DNA of 64,000 nt from Pseudophaeobacter profundi (GCF_029697505.1 NZ_JARJEF010000004.1:292565-356564), one strand, 5' to 3'. Shown: positions 54,269-63,738, counted from the stretch's first letter. Program-made: numbers and translations. The notes: generated by a model not told the origin, from the letters alone.

Positions 54269-55123
54269 ATGGACAACAAACTGCTTCTCATCATTCTGGA
54301 TGGGGTGCCCTATCGCAACTTTCGGCGGCTATTTGGCAATCTGGAAGGCTGGGTCGACAGCGGCGACGCCCGTGTCTGGAAACAGCGCGCGGTGCTGCCC
54401 TCAATTTCAGCCAGTTGCTATGCCTCGATCCACACAGGCGTGGCCCCGGCCGAACATGGCTGTACCGGAAATGGCAATGTCTTTCGACTGGAACACAAGG
54501 ATGTCTTTTCCCAAGTTCGTGAAGCCGGGGGCACCACAGGGGCCGTGGCGCACAGTTTCTGGTCGCAGTTTTTCAACCGCCACCCTTTTGATTTTGTGCG
54601 CGATATTGAATATGATGAACCCGAAAGCGACAGTATCAACCATGGTCGTTTCCACACCATGACTGGCTATGGTCTGACCAACCAGATGACGCCCTCGGAT
54701 GTGGATCTCTTTGGCACCCTGACCAATCTCTGCCTGCGCTTTGGCCTGAACTACGGCATGCTGCACACCTGCACGCTTGACAGTATGGGACATCGTTTTT
54801 TCCATGACTGCCAGGAAATGGACCACGCCTGTTTTGTCATGGATGAAATGCTGGCCCCCTTTATCAGCCGCTGGCGTCAGATGGGCTATGAGGTGATCGT
54901 CACCGCCGACCATGGCCAGGACGAACGCGGCCATCACGGCGGGCGCAGCGCGCTGCAACAGGAAACCGCGCTCTACTACTTTGGCGATGCGCAGGGGCCG
55001 GCGAAAGACGATGTTATCGACCAGCGTCAACTGGCCCCCACCATCCTAAGCCGACTGGGCGCGCCTGTAGCCGATACAATGAAGGCGCAGTCGTTTCTCA
55101 GCGAAGCCCCCAACGCGCGTTAA
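54269..55123 (+). CDS. Type I phosphodiesterase/nucleotide pyrophosphatase-like protein
   Basis: A 284-residue alkaline-phosphatase-superfamily hydrolase. LLLIILDGVPYRNF gives the first metal aspartate, VLPSISASCYASIHTGVAPAEHG contains the nucleophile loop, and VIVTADHGQDERGHHGG supplies the Asp-His metal ligands. Shorter than classical NPPs but complete for the small bacterial group. AAGGA precedes ATG 54269. It follows the ABC operon by about 207 bases on the same strand; a role in processing a transported phosphodiester is possible but unproven. Overlaps the convergent esterase gene by four bases. Confidence 0.86.
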   Translation: MDNKLLLIILDGVPYRNFRRLFGNLEGWVDSGDARVWKQRAVLPSISASCYASIHTGVAPAEHGCTGNGNVFRLEHKDVFSQVREAGGTTGAVAHSFWSQFFNRHPFDFVRDIEYDEPESDSINHGRFHTMTGYGLTNQMTPSDVDLFGTLTNLCLRFGLNYGMLHTCTLDSMGHRFFHDCQEMDHACFVMDEMLAPFISRWRQMGYEVIVTADHGQDERGHHGGRSALQQETALYYFGDAQGPAKDDVIDQRQLAPTILSRLGAPVADTMKAQSFLSEAPNAR

Positions 55124-56079
55124 TCATAGGGCCAAAGCCCTTGCCCCAGGGCCTCTACCGCTGCAGAGATCCGTTCAAAGCTATCGCGGGCGCGCCCCAC
55201 TGTGTGGCGGGCCCGCAGATAGCCATGGACCAGGCCCGGCTCGTTGACCCAATAGGCCTTGCCGCCCGCAGCAAGCACCTTGTCGCGGTAGTCGCGGCTG
55301 TCATCGCGCACCGGGTCGCAATCGGCCGATACCAGCACCGTGGGCGGCAGATGGCTGAAATCGCTATCTTGCAACGGCGCATAGCTGGGGTCAGCCTCTG
55401 TGCTGGGACTGCTGCCCTTGGGGCGGCGAATGTCCTGGTAGAACAGCACCTCGTCACGGGTCAGCATCGGGGCATGCGCATGTTCAAGGTAGGATCCTGC
55501 ATTCACATCACCGCCAAAGGCACCATAGATCAGAACCTGCCCCATAATGGCCGCCTGAACCGCAGCCTCGCCCCGCGCCCCATGGGCCAGCGCAGCACAG
55601 AGATTGGCCCCGGCGCTATCGCCCATGAGCACAACCCCCTCGCCATAGGTCGTGATCACCCAGCACAGCGCCTGCCATGCATCGTCATACATCGCCGGGT
55701 GTTGATGTTCTGGCGCCAGCCGATAGTCCACGGCCACCACGCGATAGCCAGTCTGGGCGCAGATTTCGGCACAAATGTCATCGTGGCTCTCAAGGCCGCC
55801 AACCACAAAGCCGCCCCCATGGCAAAACAGTACCGTGCGCGTTGGATCACCCGCGCTGTAGATCCGCAGCGACACATCGGGATTGCCGGGCGCAGCGCTG
55901 ATCTGGCGGTCTTCGGTTTCGACCAAGGCCGGACGTGCCGCCAGGAAGGCCCGCGCCATTTCATCATAAAGCGTGCGCTGCTCGGCGATGCTTTGCGCGA
56001 CAGCATCCTCAGGATAGCACTCCCCGGTCTTGCGAATGAAGGCCCAGGTTTCTTCGTCGATCAGCCGTTCGTAGTCCAT
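55120..56079 (-). CDS. Alpha/beta-hydrolase, HSL-type esterase
   Basis: A 319-residue esterase of the hormone-sensitive-lipase group. FCHGGGFVVGGLESHDDICA gives the oxyanion HGGG motif, LMGDSAGANLCAALAHG the nucleophile elbow GDSAG, VSADCDPVRDDSRDY the acid and EPGLVHGYLRAR the histidine. VAVDYRLAPEHQHPA is also typical. Substrate is probably a short acyl ester. Its 3' end overlaps the phosphodiesterase gene tail-to-tail; the start is 104 bases from a terminator belonging to the upstream acyl-CoA synthetase. Confidence 0.92.
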   Translation of the reverse strand: MDYERLIDEETWAFIRKTGECYPEDAVAQSIAEQRTLYDEMARAFLAARPALVETEDRQISAAPGNPDVSLRIYSAGDPTRTVLFCHGGGFVVGGLESHDDICAEICAQTGYRVVAVDYRLAPEHQHPAMYDDAWQALCWVITTYGEGVVLMGDSAGANLCAALAHGARGEAAVQAAIMGQVLIYGAFGGDVNAGSYLEHAHAPMLTRDEVLFYQDIRRPKGSSPSTEADPSYAPLQDSDFSHLPPTVLVSADCDPVRDDSRDYRDKVLAAGGKAYWVNEPGLVHGYLRARHTVGRARDSFERISAAVEALGQGLWPYD

Positions 56080-56155
56080 TCCCGATCCTTCGTAGCGGTA
56101 GTTTCACGGCGCAAGACTAGGCCAGAGCAAGCGGTGATGGAAATGGCAAATGAAG

Positions 56156-56184
56156 AAAAAAGACGCGCCCGGCTGGGGCGCGTC
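56156..56184 (-). terminator. Terminator of the acyl-CoA synthetase gene
   Basis: On the minus strand GACGCGCCC-loop-GGGCGCGTC (arms 56176-56184 and 56162-56170) is a 9-bp perfect stem followed by six T residues (56156-56161). It lies about 117 bases past the synthetase stop. Confidence 0.88.
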
Positions 56185-56300
56185 CTGTGGCAAGGGCAAA
56201 TTTCTGATCAAAGGCGCGGACCTCCAGGCACGGCCAAAGCCCCCGATACCTGGCTGTTTTTCCTCTCCTTGGCGCTCCGCCCGGTTCGATCCGCCATCTA

Positions 56301-58202
56301 TCAGCTCGTCTCTGCGGGCAGGTGTTCCCAGGGACGGGTAAAGCCGCCCAGCACGCCAGCAATATCCCCATCTCTGGCACCATTGGCCACAACCTGAGCA
56401 ACCAAGCCGCGCTTTTTATCGTCGATCACCGCCTCTACCCGCGCCGGACAGGCCGCCTTCAGCAGCGCGTCATTATAGACACGGGTGATGGCATGTTTGC
56501 GCAGATCCGGTTTGAAGATCTTGCCAACAGCTGTTTTGGGCAGCTCGTCCATCACCGTCAGGTGTTTGGGGATTGCGGCGCGCTCATGCACATGGATCTT
56601 GCAATACTCCAGCAGCTCCTCTGCCGTGGCAGTGGCCCCGTCGACCAGCTCGACAAAGGCGCAGGGCAGCTCTCCGGAATGGGCATCGGGCTGGCCGATC
56701 GCCCCGGCAAAGGCGACCGCCTCATGGCCCAGCAGGGCCTCTTCTATTTCAGCCGGGTCGATGTTGTGGCCGCCACGAATGATCAGGTCCTTGGCCCGAC
56801 CGGTAATCCACAAATATCTATCCGCGTCAAAGCGACCCAGATCACCGGTGCGCAGATATTTGTCCTGATAGTAGAGATCGACGTTTTTCGCCGCCTCGGT
56901 ATAGGTGTGGCCGGCATAGACACCGGGGTTCGAGATGCAGATTTCGCCCACCTCATCGACACCGCATTCGACCATGCCATCAGCCGTACTCTTGACGATT
57001 TTGACATCTGTATAGGGGAAGGTGATGCCGATAGAGCCGATCTTCTTTTCCCCGTCGACCGGGTTGCACGACACCAGGCAAGTGGCCTCGGTCAAACCGT
57101 AGCCTTCGATGATATTGATGCCTGTAGCGTCCTGGAAACGACGATACAGTTCAACCGGCAGCGGCGCAGACCCCGAAAAAGCAGTCTTGACGGTGGAGAT
57201 ATCCGCATCCACCGGGCGCTGCATCTTGGCCGAAATGGCCGTCGGCACGGTAATGATAAAGGTGATTTTCCAGCGTTCGATCAGTTTCCAGAAATTGTCA
57301 AAAACACCTTCGCCACGATAGCCCTGCGGCGTTGGAAAGACCACATGCGCCCCGGAAGACAGCGATGCCATGATGATCACATGGCAGGCAAAAACATGAA
57401 ACAGCGGCAGCGGGCACATGATGTTGTCATTCTCGGTGAACAACAGCGTATCGCCAATCCAGCCGTTGTAAATCATGCCTGAATAGGTGTGCTGCGCCAC
57501 CTTGGGCATGCCGGTAGTACCACCGGTATGGAAATAACAGGCCACCCGGTCCGTGGTACTATCGGCAAAGGCCAGGGTGGTGGGCTGTTTCAGCATCTCT
57601 CGACGGAAGGATTTGTAATCCGCGTGGGCGATTTTATCCTTGTTTTCCAGCTTGGGGCGCAGCAGCGGCACGATCCAGGATTTTGGCGGCGTCAGATAGC
57701 GGTTCAGATCCACCTCTAGCACCGTATTCACCCCCGGCGCATGGCGCACCGCCTCGGCTACTTTTTGCGCCACATCGGTTTTGGGAAAAGGTTTGAGCGT
57801 CACCACGACCTTGGCCTTGGTTTCGCGCAGAATAGACGCGATCTGTTCCGGCTCCAGCAGCGGGTTGATCGGGTTGACGATCCCTGCCACCGCACCGCCA
57901 AGCATCGTTACCAGGGTTTCATTGCTGTTGGGCAGCACATAGGCCACCACGTCTTTTTCGCCGATGCCCAGCTTGCGGAACATATTCGCCGCTTGGGTGA
58001 CCTGATCCTTCAACTGGCTCCAGGTCAGTGTTTCCGCCTTATCCGTGGGGCCGGAAAAGATCTGATAGCTGACGGCGTTGTTATTGGGAAACCTGCCCGT
58101 GGTGCGCGACAACAACTGGTAAAGCGTTACCGGGTTATCCCGTTCCTCCCAGGTTGCTTCCTGTTCCATCGCAATGCTGTCTTCAATCGTGGCAAAAGCC
58201 AT
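56301..58202 (-). CDS. Acyl-CoA synthetase (AMP-binding)
   Basis: A 633-residue adenylate-forming ligase that activates a carboxylic or fatty acid to its CoA thioester. YFHTGGTTGMPKVAQHT is the P-loop-like AMP motif, EGYGLTEATCLVS the A5 motif, YLRTGDLGRFDADRYLWITG the A7-A8 hinge and PKTAVGKIFKPDLRK the A10 lysine. The N-terminal (1-60) and C-terminal extensions make it longer than medium-chain ligases; roseobacter homologues are annotated as fatty-acyl-CoA ligases. Chain preference cannot be read. Confidence 0.92.
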   Translation of the reverse strand: MAFATIEDSIAMEQEATWEERDNPVTLYQLLSRTTGRFPNNNAVSYQIFSGPTDKAETLTWSQLKDQVTQAANMFRKLGIGEKDVVAYVLPNSNETLVTMLGGAVAGIVNPINPLLEPEQIASILRETKAKVVVTLKPFPKTDVAQKVAEAVRHAPGVNTVLEVDLNRYLTPPKSWIVPLLRPKLENKDKIAHADYKSFRREMLKQPTTLAFADSTTDRVACYFHTGGTTGMPKVAQHTYSGMIYNGWIGDTLLFTENDNIMCPLPLFHVFACHVIIMASLSSGAHVVFPTPQGYRGEGVFDNFWKLIERWKITFIITVPTAISAKMQRPVDADISTVKTAFSGSAPLPVELYRRFQDATGINIIEGYGLTEATCLVSCNPVDGEKKIGSIGITFPYTDVKIVKSTADGMVECGVDEVGEICISNPGVYAGHTYTEAAKNVDLYYQDKYLRTGDLGRFDADRYLWITGRAKDLIIRGGHNIDPAEIEEALLGHEAVAFAGAIGQPDAHSGELPCAFVELVDGATATAEELLEYCKIHVHERAAIPKHLTVMDELPKTAVGKIFKPDLRKHAITRVYNDALLKAACPARVEAVIDDKKRGLVAQVVANGARDGDIAGVLGGFTRPWEHLPAETS

Positions 58203-58463
58203 TCCTATCCTCCCCTAACCCCGGGCATGCCCAGGAGATATCCTCTTTGGGCTCAATTTGGGACCAAACGGCGCAGCGTGCAAGCGCATGCGCGGGGTCA
58301 CGTCAAGGCAAGAGGGAAAACTGACGTGGCGATACAGGTCAATACAAATCGACGCAGATCAAAACAGGCCGATACCAAGGCAGTAAAAGCGCCCCGGCCA
58401 ATCCGACCGAGGCATAATCATAAGCATGGCAGGCGCCCTGCCCCCGCCACGCCGGGCTAGCGG

Positions 58464-60263
58464 CTATTCGGCCGCCAACCCATCGGTGAACTGCAACCGC
58501 GCCAACCGCGCATATAGCCCACCTTCAGCCACCAGCGCATCATGGGTGCCAGTGGCAACCACCCGGCCATTCTCCATCACGACGATGCGATCAGCCTTCT
58601 TCACCGTGGCAAGACGATGCGCCACAATCAGGGTGGTGCGGCTCAGGCTCAGCTTGTCCACCGCGGCCTGCACCAGTCGTTCGCTTTCAGCATCCAGCGC
58701 CGAGGTGGCCTCGTCCAGCAGCAACACCGGCGCATCGCGCAGGATGGCGCGGGCAATCGCAATCCGCTGTTTCTGCCCCCCCGACAACATCACACCGCGT
58801 TCACCCACAAAACTGTCGTAGCCCTCTGGCAAGGCAGAGATGAAATCATGCGCAGCGGCGGCAGCGGCAGCGGCTTCGACTTCGGCATCCGTGGCTTCCG
58901 GACGGCCAAAGCGGATGTTCTCGCGCGCCGAGGCGGCAAAGATCACCGGATCCTGTGGCACCATGGCGATATGTTTGCGAAAGTCATCGCGCCGCAGATC
59001 GCGGAGGGCGATACCATCCAGCAACACAGCACCCCTATCCGGGTCATAAAACCGCTGAATCATCTGGATGATGGTGGTCTTGCCAGCCCCCGAAGGCCCG
59101 ACAAAGGCAACGGTTTCACCCGGCTTCACCTCAAGGTTCACATCATCCAGGGCCTGCACAGCGGGGCGTGCCGGATAGGCAAAGGAAACACCCTGAAAAG
59201 AGATTTCACCGCGCACCGGGGTGGGCAGCGTCGCTGCAGCACTGGGGTCTTTCACCGTATCCGTCGCGTTCAGCAGCTCGATCAACCGTTCCGTGGCACC
59301 AGCGGCGCGCTGCAGCTCGCTCCAGATTTCAGAGAGGGCCGCAACAGACCCGGCGACCAAAACCGCATAGATGACAAACTGGATCAGGGTTCCTTCGCTC
59401 ATCACGCCTGCGCGCACGTCATTGGCCCCCATCCAAAGCACCCCGACAATACCGGAAAACACCAGGAAAATAACGATCACAGTCAGATAGGCGCGGGTTT
59501 TGATCCGCGTGACAGACACACCAAAGGCGGTCTCGGTCATCTTGGAAAACTGCTCCCGGCTGGCGGCCTCATGGGTAAAGGCCTGCACCGTCTGCACCGC
59601 GCCAAGCGCTTCGCCGGCATTGCCCGAAGAGGCCGCGATCCAATCCTGATTTTCGCGACTGATACCGCGCAACCGCCGCCCCAAAACCATGATCGGCACA
59701 ATCACCGCAGGCACAATCAACAGGACCATGCCGGTCAATTTAGCCGAGGTGAGCAGCATCAAGATCATGCCACCAATAAAGATCAACAGATTCCGTAGGG
59801 CAATCGACACAGACGAACCCAAAACAGATTGGATCAGCGTGGTGTCGGTGGTGATCCGGCTCAGTACCTCTCCGGTCATGATCTTTTCAAAGAAGGTCGG
59901 GCTCATGCCGATAACGCGGTCAAACACCGCTTTGCGGATATCCGAAACAACCCGCTCTCCCAGCCGGGTCACTAGCGCGTAGCGCAGCCCGGTTCCGACC
60001 GCCAACAGGGCAGCAATGACCAGCGCGGCCATGAAATACTGGTTCAGCAAGGCGCTTTCCGACACCCGGAAATTGTCGACAACACGCCGCACCGCCAAAG
60101 GCAGCGTCAGCGACAGACCAGCGGTCATCACCAGGGCACAGGTGGCAGCAAACATCAGCAGCCGGTAGGGGCGCATAAAGGGCCACAACGCCCCCAGAAC
60201 GCCAATTTCCCGAGAGCTCTCACGCTCTTCTTGCGAGGTCGGAGAAGCCTTGTTTCGCGCCAT
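58464..60263 (-). CDS. MsbA-like ABC exporter (fused TM-ATPase half transporter)
   Basis: A 599-residue homodimeric type IV exporter half. Six helices occupy about residues 30-310 (MSPTFFEKIMTGEVLSRITT is the coupling-helix region); the ATPase domain has Walker A GPSGAGKTT, signature LSGGQKQR, and Walker B LLLDEATSALD. It resembles lipid/multidrug exporters of the ABCB/MsbA group rather than peptide exporters; there is no N-terminal peptidase domain. Located alone between acyl-CoA synthetase and tRNA-Gly. Substrate unknown. Confidence 0.93.
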   Translation of the reverse strand: MARNKASPTSQEERESSREIGVLGALWPFMRPYRLLMFAATCALVMTAGLSLTLPLAVRRVVDNFRVSESALLNQYFMAALVIAALLAVGTGLRYALVTRLGERVVSDIRKAVFDRVIGMSPTFFEKIMTGEVLSRITTDTTLIQSVLGSSVSIALRNLLIFIGGMILMLLTSAKLTGMVLLIVPAVIVPIMVLGRRLRGISRENQDWIAASSGNAGEALGAVQTVQAFTHEAASREQFSKMTETAFGVSVTRIKTRAYLTVIVIFLVFSGIVGVLWMGANDVRAGVMSEGTLIQFVIYAVLVAGSVAALSEIWSELQRAAGATERLIELLNATDTVKDPSAAATLPTPVRGEISFQGVSFAYPARPAVQALDDVNLEVKPGETVAFVGPSGAGKTTIIQMIQRFYDPDRGAVLLDGIALRDLRRDDFRKHIAMVPQDPVIFAASARENIRFGRPEATDAEVEAAAAAAAAHDFISALPEGYDSFVGERGVMLSGGQKQRIAIARAILRDAPVLLLDEATSALDAESERLVQAAVDKLSLSRTTLIVAHRLATVKKADRIVVMENGRVVATGTHDALVAEGGLYARLARLQFTDGLAAE

Positions 60264-60515
60264 GCCGGATCCTTTTGCCCATTTCCCTGTCAGGGCCCCT
60301 CGCCCTGCGGTCCAGTCAGGTTCATGGCCCCGCCAGACCTGCAGGTCAAGCGGCTGTGGGCTCTGGGTGCCGACAAACCAGGGAAATATGGGCTCAGACA
60401 GGGCCTGAGGCTAAAACGTCGCAACCCTGTCCCAAACCAGACAGGCCAGCAAAAACACGACAAGACAGGTCTGTCACATAGGGTAATGTTTGGGGGGAGT
60501 TGTCAGCGGTGATAC

Positions 60516-60589
60516 TGGAGCGGGCGGCGGGAATCGAACCCGCGTCATTAGCTTGGAAGGCTAAGGTCTTACCACTACACAACGCCCGC
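60516..60589 (-). tRNA. tRNA-Gly(UCC)
   Basis: The minus strand folds as a cloverleaf: acceptor GCGGGCG with CGCCCGC, anticodon loop CTTCCAA giving anticodon UCC, T-arm GCGGGTTCGATTCCCGC, and encoded CCA at 60516-60518. Reads GGA codons (and other GGN by wobble). Confidence 0.97.
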
Positions 60590-60815
60590 TCTCTTGGTGC
60601 AGGTGATATTTCAAAGAAAAATGGAGGTCAAGCCTCGCAGTTGTCTTCTTTTGAAGAATAGCACGACCGCAAATTTACCCCGCGCCCGGCGCTGATTGCC
60701 TTGGCGCCCCCCTTTCCGATCCAGCCTGTAGCTGGACATCGATATCTGCAGCAGCCGGAAGAGGCCCGAAGGCACCGGAAGATCGCGGATAGACGTATAT
60801 TTTAAAAGGTTTGCA

Positions 60816-60841
60816 GGGGGGGGCTTGTGTGGGGGGGGGGG
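60816..60841 (+). repeat. G8 and G11 homopolymer tracts before the acetyltransferase start
   Basis: Eight G residues at 60816-60823 and eleven at 60831-60841, separated by CTTGTGT. The longer tract ends six bases before ATG 60848 and merges with its ribosome-binding site. Such lengths are unusual for the rest of the window and prone to slipped-strand changes. Confidence 0.85.
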
Positions 60842-60847
60842 CGAGGC

Positions 60848-61429
60848 ATGAGCGATTTTGACCTCCCTCTTGGGGCCAGGGTTTTGGTCGGCAATGCAGG
60901 CCCTCAAGACAGGATTGGCGGTGTATTCATGACCACCTTTGTCAAGGGACACGTCGCCGCGATGCGCCAAAAAGCCATTGCAGCTCTGAATATGCAGGAT
61001 TGGATGGCAGAAGGACTGGGGCGCGCTGCGCGCTACCCCGGCCTGGTCGATCTGGACACGCAGATGGTCTTGGCGGCGGACGGGCGCAACTGCCTGATCG
61101 GCAGCTATATGGTCTTTCCGTCCCTCAATGACCCCTGGGTAAAAGAGCAGGCAGAGGCGGGAAACCTCCCCTTTGATGCCGCCAGGGCCTTCACACCGAT
61201 CATGGTCTGGGTTCACAAAAGCCGCCGGGGCGAGGGCATCGGTGCCACATTGTCCCGCGAAGCGCAGGAGCTGGCCGGGGCATCCGGCCTAAATATCCTG
61301 CTGGTCTATGGCCAGGCAACGGATGCCATTTGGAACTTCACCGGGCGGATGAGCCACAAGCCGGAGCTGATCAAGGGCCTGACCTATAATGGCCTGCCGG
61401 TGCGCTATTCGCCTGTCGGGCCTGGCTGA
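60848..61429 (+). CDS. GNAT-like acetyltransferase with poly-G leader
   Basis: A 193-residue protein. FTPIMVWVHKSRRGEGIGAT carries a GNAT motif A (RRGEGIG), followed by a helix and LNILLVYGQATDAIWNFTGR; the first 110 residues are not similar to anything I recognise, though VFMTTFVKGHVAAMRQKAIA is helical. The start is placed at ATG 60848; a GTG start at 60827 would translate the G11 tract as glycines, in which case tract length would set the reading frame. Acetyltransferase assignment is moderate, substrate unknown. Confidence 0.65.
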   Translation: MSDFDLPLGARVLVGNAGPQDRIGGVFMTTFVKGHVAAMRQKAIAALNMQDWMAEGLGRAARYPGLVDLDTQMVLAADGRNCLIGSYMVFPSLNDPWVKEQAEAGNLPFDAARAFTPIMVWVHKSRRGEGIGATLSREAQELAGASGLNILLVYGQATDAIWNFTGRMSHKPELIKGLTYNGLPVRYSPVGPG

Positions 61430-61726
61430 AGCACAAAACAACTTGCGGGTTTTTCTATTTGAGAAAATGTCTAGCCTTGGTCTGATACCCGTCCACAAAG
61501 TAGTTCAGCGCCTGTTCTGGCAGCAACGCGCAGAAAGCACCATTTGCAAAGTCGCGGGATCTGGCGGCACGGTTTAGGCTGAACGCCGCACACGCAAACG
61601 CAAAAGCCGCCCTTCGCCGCAGGTGCAACCGACAAGCACCATCGGACGGAAGGGATGCGGACTTTGCGGACCTCCGATCCATTAATCTAACCAGCTAGGC
61701 GGCGTTTGCCGAATAGAGCACGGTGG
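61430..61726. other. 297-bp gene-free space
   Basis: Between the acetyltransferase-like gene and the natural end of ktrB no protein signature or ribosome-binding site was found on either strand. A 75-codon minus-strand frame (61455-61682) has the composition of noise (Arg/Ala-rich) and is rejected. Confidence 0.5.
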
Positions 61727-63070
61727 CTACCCAAGATATATTTGCCCTGCAGGGTACTTTACCCTCGGCACACTGCGGGTCGCGAGGAAAAATCCGATAG
61801 CTAGAGGGCCAACTCGACCGATAAACATCGTCGCCATGATGATGGCCCTGCCGATACCATCAAGCTCTCCGGTCGTCCCGCGCTACAGGCCCACTGTGCC
61901 AAATGCCGATGTGACTTCAAATGCGAGGTCGATGAACTCGCCGTCGTGATTGATCGAGGTCACAAAAATGCCCGTTAGAACCAGAAGCATGGAAATGGTA
62001 GTGAGAGCGAGGACCTTCATCACTTCATCGACACCCAAGGAGCGCCCAAAGGCGTGCAATGTTGTTTGGCGCCTGAAAAAAGCAACTGTGGCTAGCAACA
62101 ACACGCAGAGTGTCGTCACTTTAATCCCTCCTGCTGTCGAGGTGCTGCCACCGCCAACCAACATAAGTGTCATCGTCAACATGGTCGCGCTGTCATGCAT
62201 TCCGCTGGTGTCGATCGTATTGAACCCGGCCGTGCGCGGCGTCACCCCCTGAAACCAGCTTGCCCATAGTTTGTCGCCAGTGGGCAAGGGGCCCAAGGTA
62301 TAGGGGTTCGTCCATTCGAGAAGGCCGAACATGACGCTCCCCCAGACAATCAGAATGCCAGTTCCGAGCAGCATCAGTTTGGAATGCAGTGTGAGTTTGC
62401 GCCACTGGCGTTTCTGATAGATATCCCCCACGACAATGAATCCGAGCCCTCCCAGAATGAAGAGAGCCGGGATCACGATGTTGATTATCGGGTTGCCCAC
62501 CCATTGAGACAGACTGTCTGCGTAAAGCGCAAAACCCGCATTATTGAAGGCCGAAATAGAATGGAAAATCGCCTGCCATAGGCCATCCCAACCCAACTCC
62601 GGAACAAAGACTAGAGCCAGCAAGGCGGCCCCGATCACTTCGCAAACAAGGGCGATGATCAAGATAATTCGCGCTAGATAGGTTAGGTTCGACAGCGATG
62701 TCTGGTTCAGGTCTTCGCGTAGGATCAGCCGTTGTGGCATGCCCACCGGAATGCCAAGCGCTCCAAGCAATAGCACCGCAAAGGTCATCAAACCCAACCC
62801 GCCGAGTTGTATAAGCGCGGCAATGACACCCTGCCCAAAGCCTGTGAAAGCAGCTCCCGTATCGGCCAGCACAAGCCCTGTCACAGTGACGGCAGAGGTT
62901 GATGTAAACAGTGCTTCGCCGAACCCGATGTCCCCGTGATGCGAGATCGGCAACCAGAGCAAGAGGGCACCCACGATGATAAAGGCCAGGTAGAATATCA
63001 CTAGAACCGCGGGGGGCGGCATGCGCAAAGTCGCGAACCGTTTCACCAGTTTCGAGGGCATGAATGCCAT
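61727..63070 (-). pseudogene. ktrB: KtrB/TrkH potassium uptake subunit with in-frame amber codon
   Basis: The frame from ATG 63070 encodes 395 residues and hits TAG at 61883-61885 right after SAFGTVGL, the selectivity-filter segment of the fourth pore repeat. Beyond it the same frame continues for 52 codons, starting RGTTGELDGIGRA and including MFIGRVGPLAIGFFLATR, which is normal KtrB C-terminus, to a true stop at 61727. Consensus would have Ser at the stop position. Without the last pore helix the protein should be inactive. The other repeats are intact (TSTSAVTVTGL, SISAFNNAGFAL, TPRTAGFNTID). A sequencing error, true pseudogene or readthrough are the options. Confidence 0.85.
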
Positions 63071-63072
63071 GG

Positions 63073-63738
63073 CTATAGGCTGGCTGCGAAGTTGCGAAGG
63101 TCATTGCGTTTGCCGAGCAATAGCAGAAGGTCATCCCGCTCCAATTGGCATCCTGTCGCGTCTTGCCCAACGTATTCAGTTCCGCGCATGACCCCGATAC
63201 AACGCAGATTGAACTTATTGCCATGCGGGAGGTCTTTCAGGCTCTTGCCTTCAAGGCTTTCGGGGATGCGGAAATTCACAACGTGGTAGCCGTTGCCCAG
63301 ACTAACATAGTCACGTACCAGCGGGTTATGCAAAACCTGCGCGATGTGTTGACCGACCTCCACTTCAGGGTGAATGATTCTGTCTACACCAAGTTTACTC
63401 AGAATTCTGTGATGCGTCTTGGTCGTGGCTTTGGCCCATACAACCGGAACTCCAACAAGTTTGAGGTTGATCGCCGCAAGGATGCTGGCCTCCAGATCAT
63501 CGCCCATGGCAACAACGGCCACATCACAATCACCGAAGCCCGCTTCCCGCAAAGCAGCATCATCGCGCGCATCCACGATCATGGCCTGAGAGAGTGTATC
63601 GGCAAGGATCATAACGCGTGCTTCAGATATGTCGACTCCGATGACGTGATTGCCGAACCGCTGCAACTCCTTTGCGACGGTACTGCCAAAGTTACCCAGC
63701 CCGACGACACCAAAAGTACGGTTGGCGGAGTTTTTCAT
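63073..63738 (-). CDS. ktrA: KtrA/TrkA potassium channel gating subunit
   Basis: A 221-residue RCK protein. FGVVGLGNFGSTVAKELQRF is the Rossmann NAD/ATP-binding fold, VDARDDAALREAGFGDCDV and WAKATTKTHHRILSKLGVDR follow, and a TrkA-C domain ends the protein (about 140-221). It forms the cytoplasmic octameric ring that gates KtrB in response to ATP/ADP. It precedes ktrB on the minus strand with two bases between the stop and the next ATG, so the pair was an operon. Composition is less GC-rich than the rest of the window. Confidence 0.94.
   Translation of the reverse strand: MKNSANRTFGVVGLGNFGSTVAKELQRFGNHVIGVDISEARVMILADTLSQAMIVDARDDAALREAGFGDCDVAVVAMGDDLEASILAAINLKLVGVPVVWAKATTKTHHRILSKLGVDRIIHPEVEVGQHIAQVLHNPLVRDYVSLGNGYHVVNFRIPESLEGKSLKDLPHGNKFNLRCIGVMRGTEYVGQDATGCQLERDDLLLLLGKRNDLRNFAASL

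Noticed and set aside
55141-56397. 418-codon frame antisense to the esterase
   Set aside because: Antisense shadow; the minus-strand gene has all esterase motifs.
58321-58385. Loose repeats of GATACAGG- and AATACAAATCG-like words before the acyl-CoA synthetase gene
   Set aside because: Units are short and diverged with irregular spacing; not a CRISPR or tandem repeat.
60516-60589. tRNA-Gly as an integration site of a genomic island
   Set aside because: The tRNA 3' end points left, into ordinary genes; no integrase and no direct repeat of the tRNA end was seen on either side.
60611-61216. 201-codon minus-strand frame opposite the acetyltransferase-like gene
   Set aside because: Reads the G tracts as a run of prolines and has no ribosome-binding site or motif; the plus-strand frame has a GNAT motif.
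61455-61682. 75-codon minus-strand frame between the acetyltransferase-like gene and ktrB
   Set aside because: No ribosome-binding site and noise-like composition.
61883-61885. TAG in ktrB as a pyrrolysine or programmed readthrough codon
   Set aside because: No downstream recoding element is visible and pyrrolysine insertion is not expected in this group; mutation or sequencing error is simpler.
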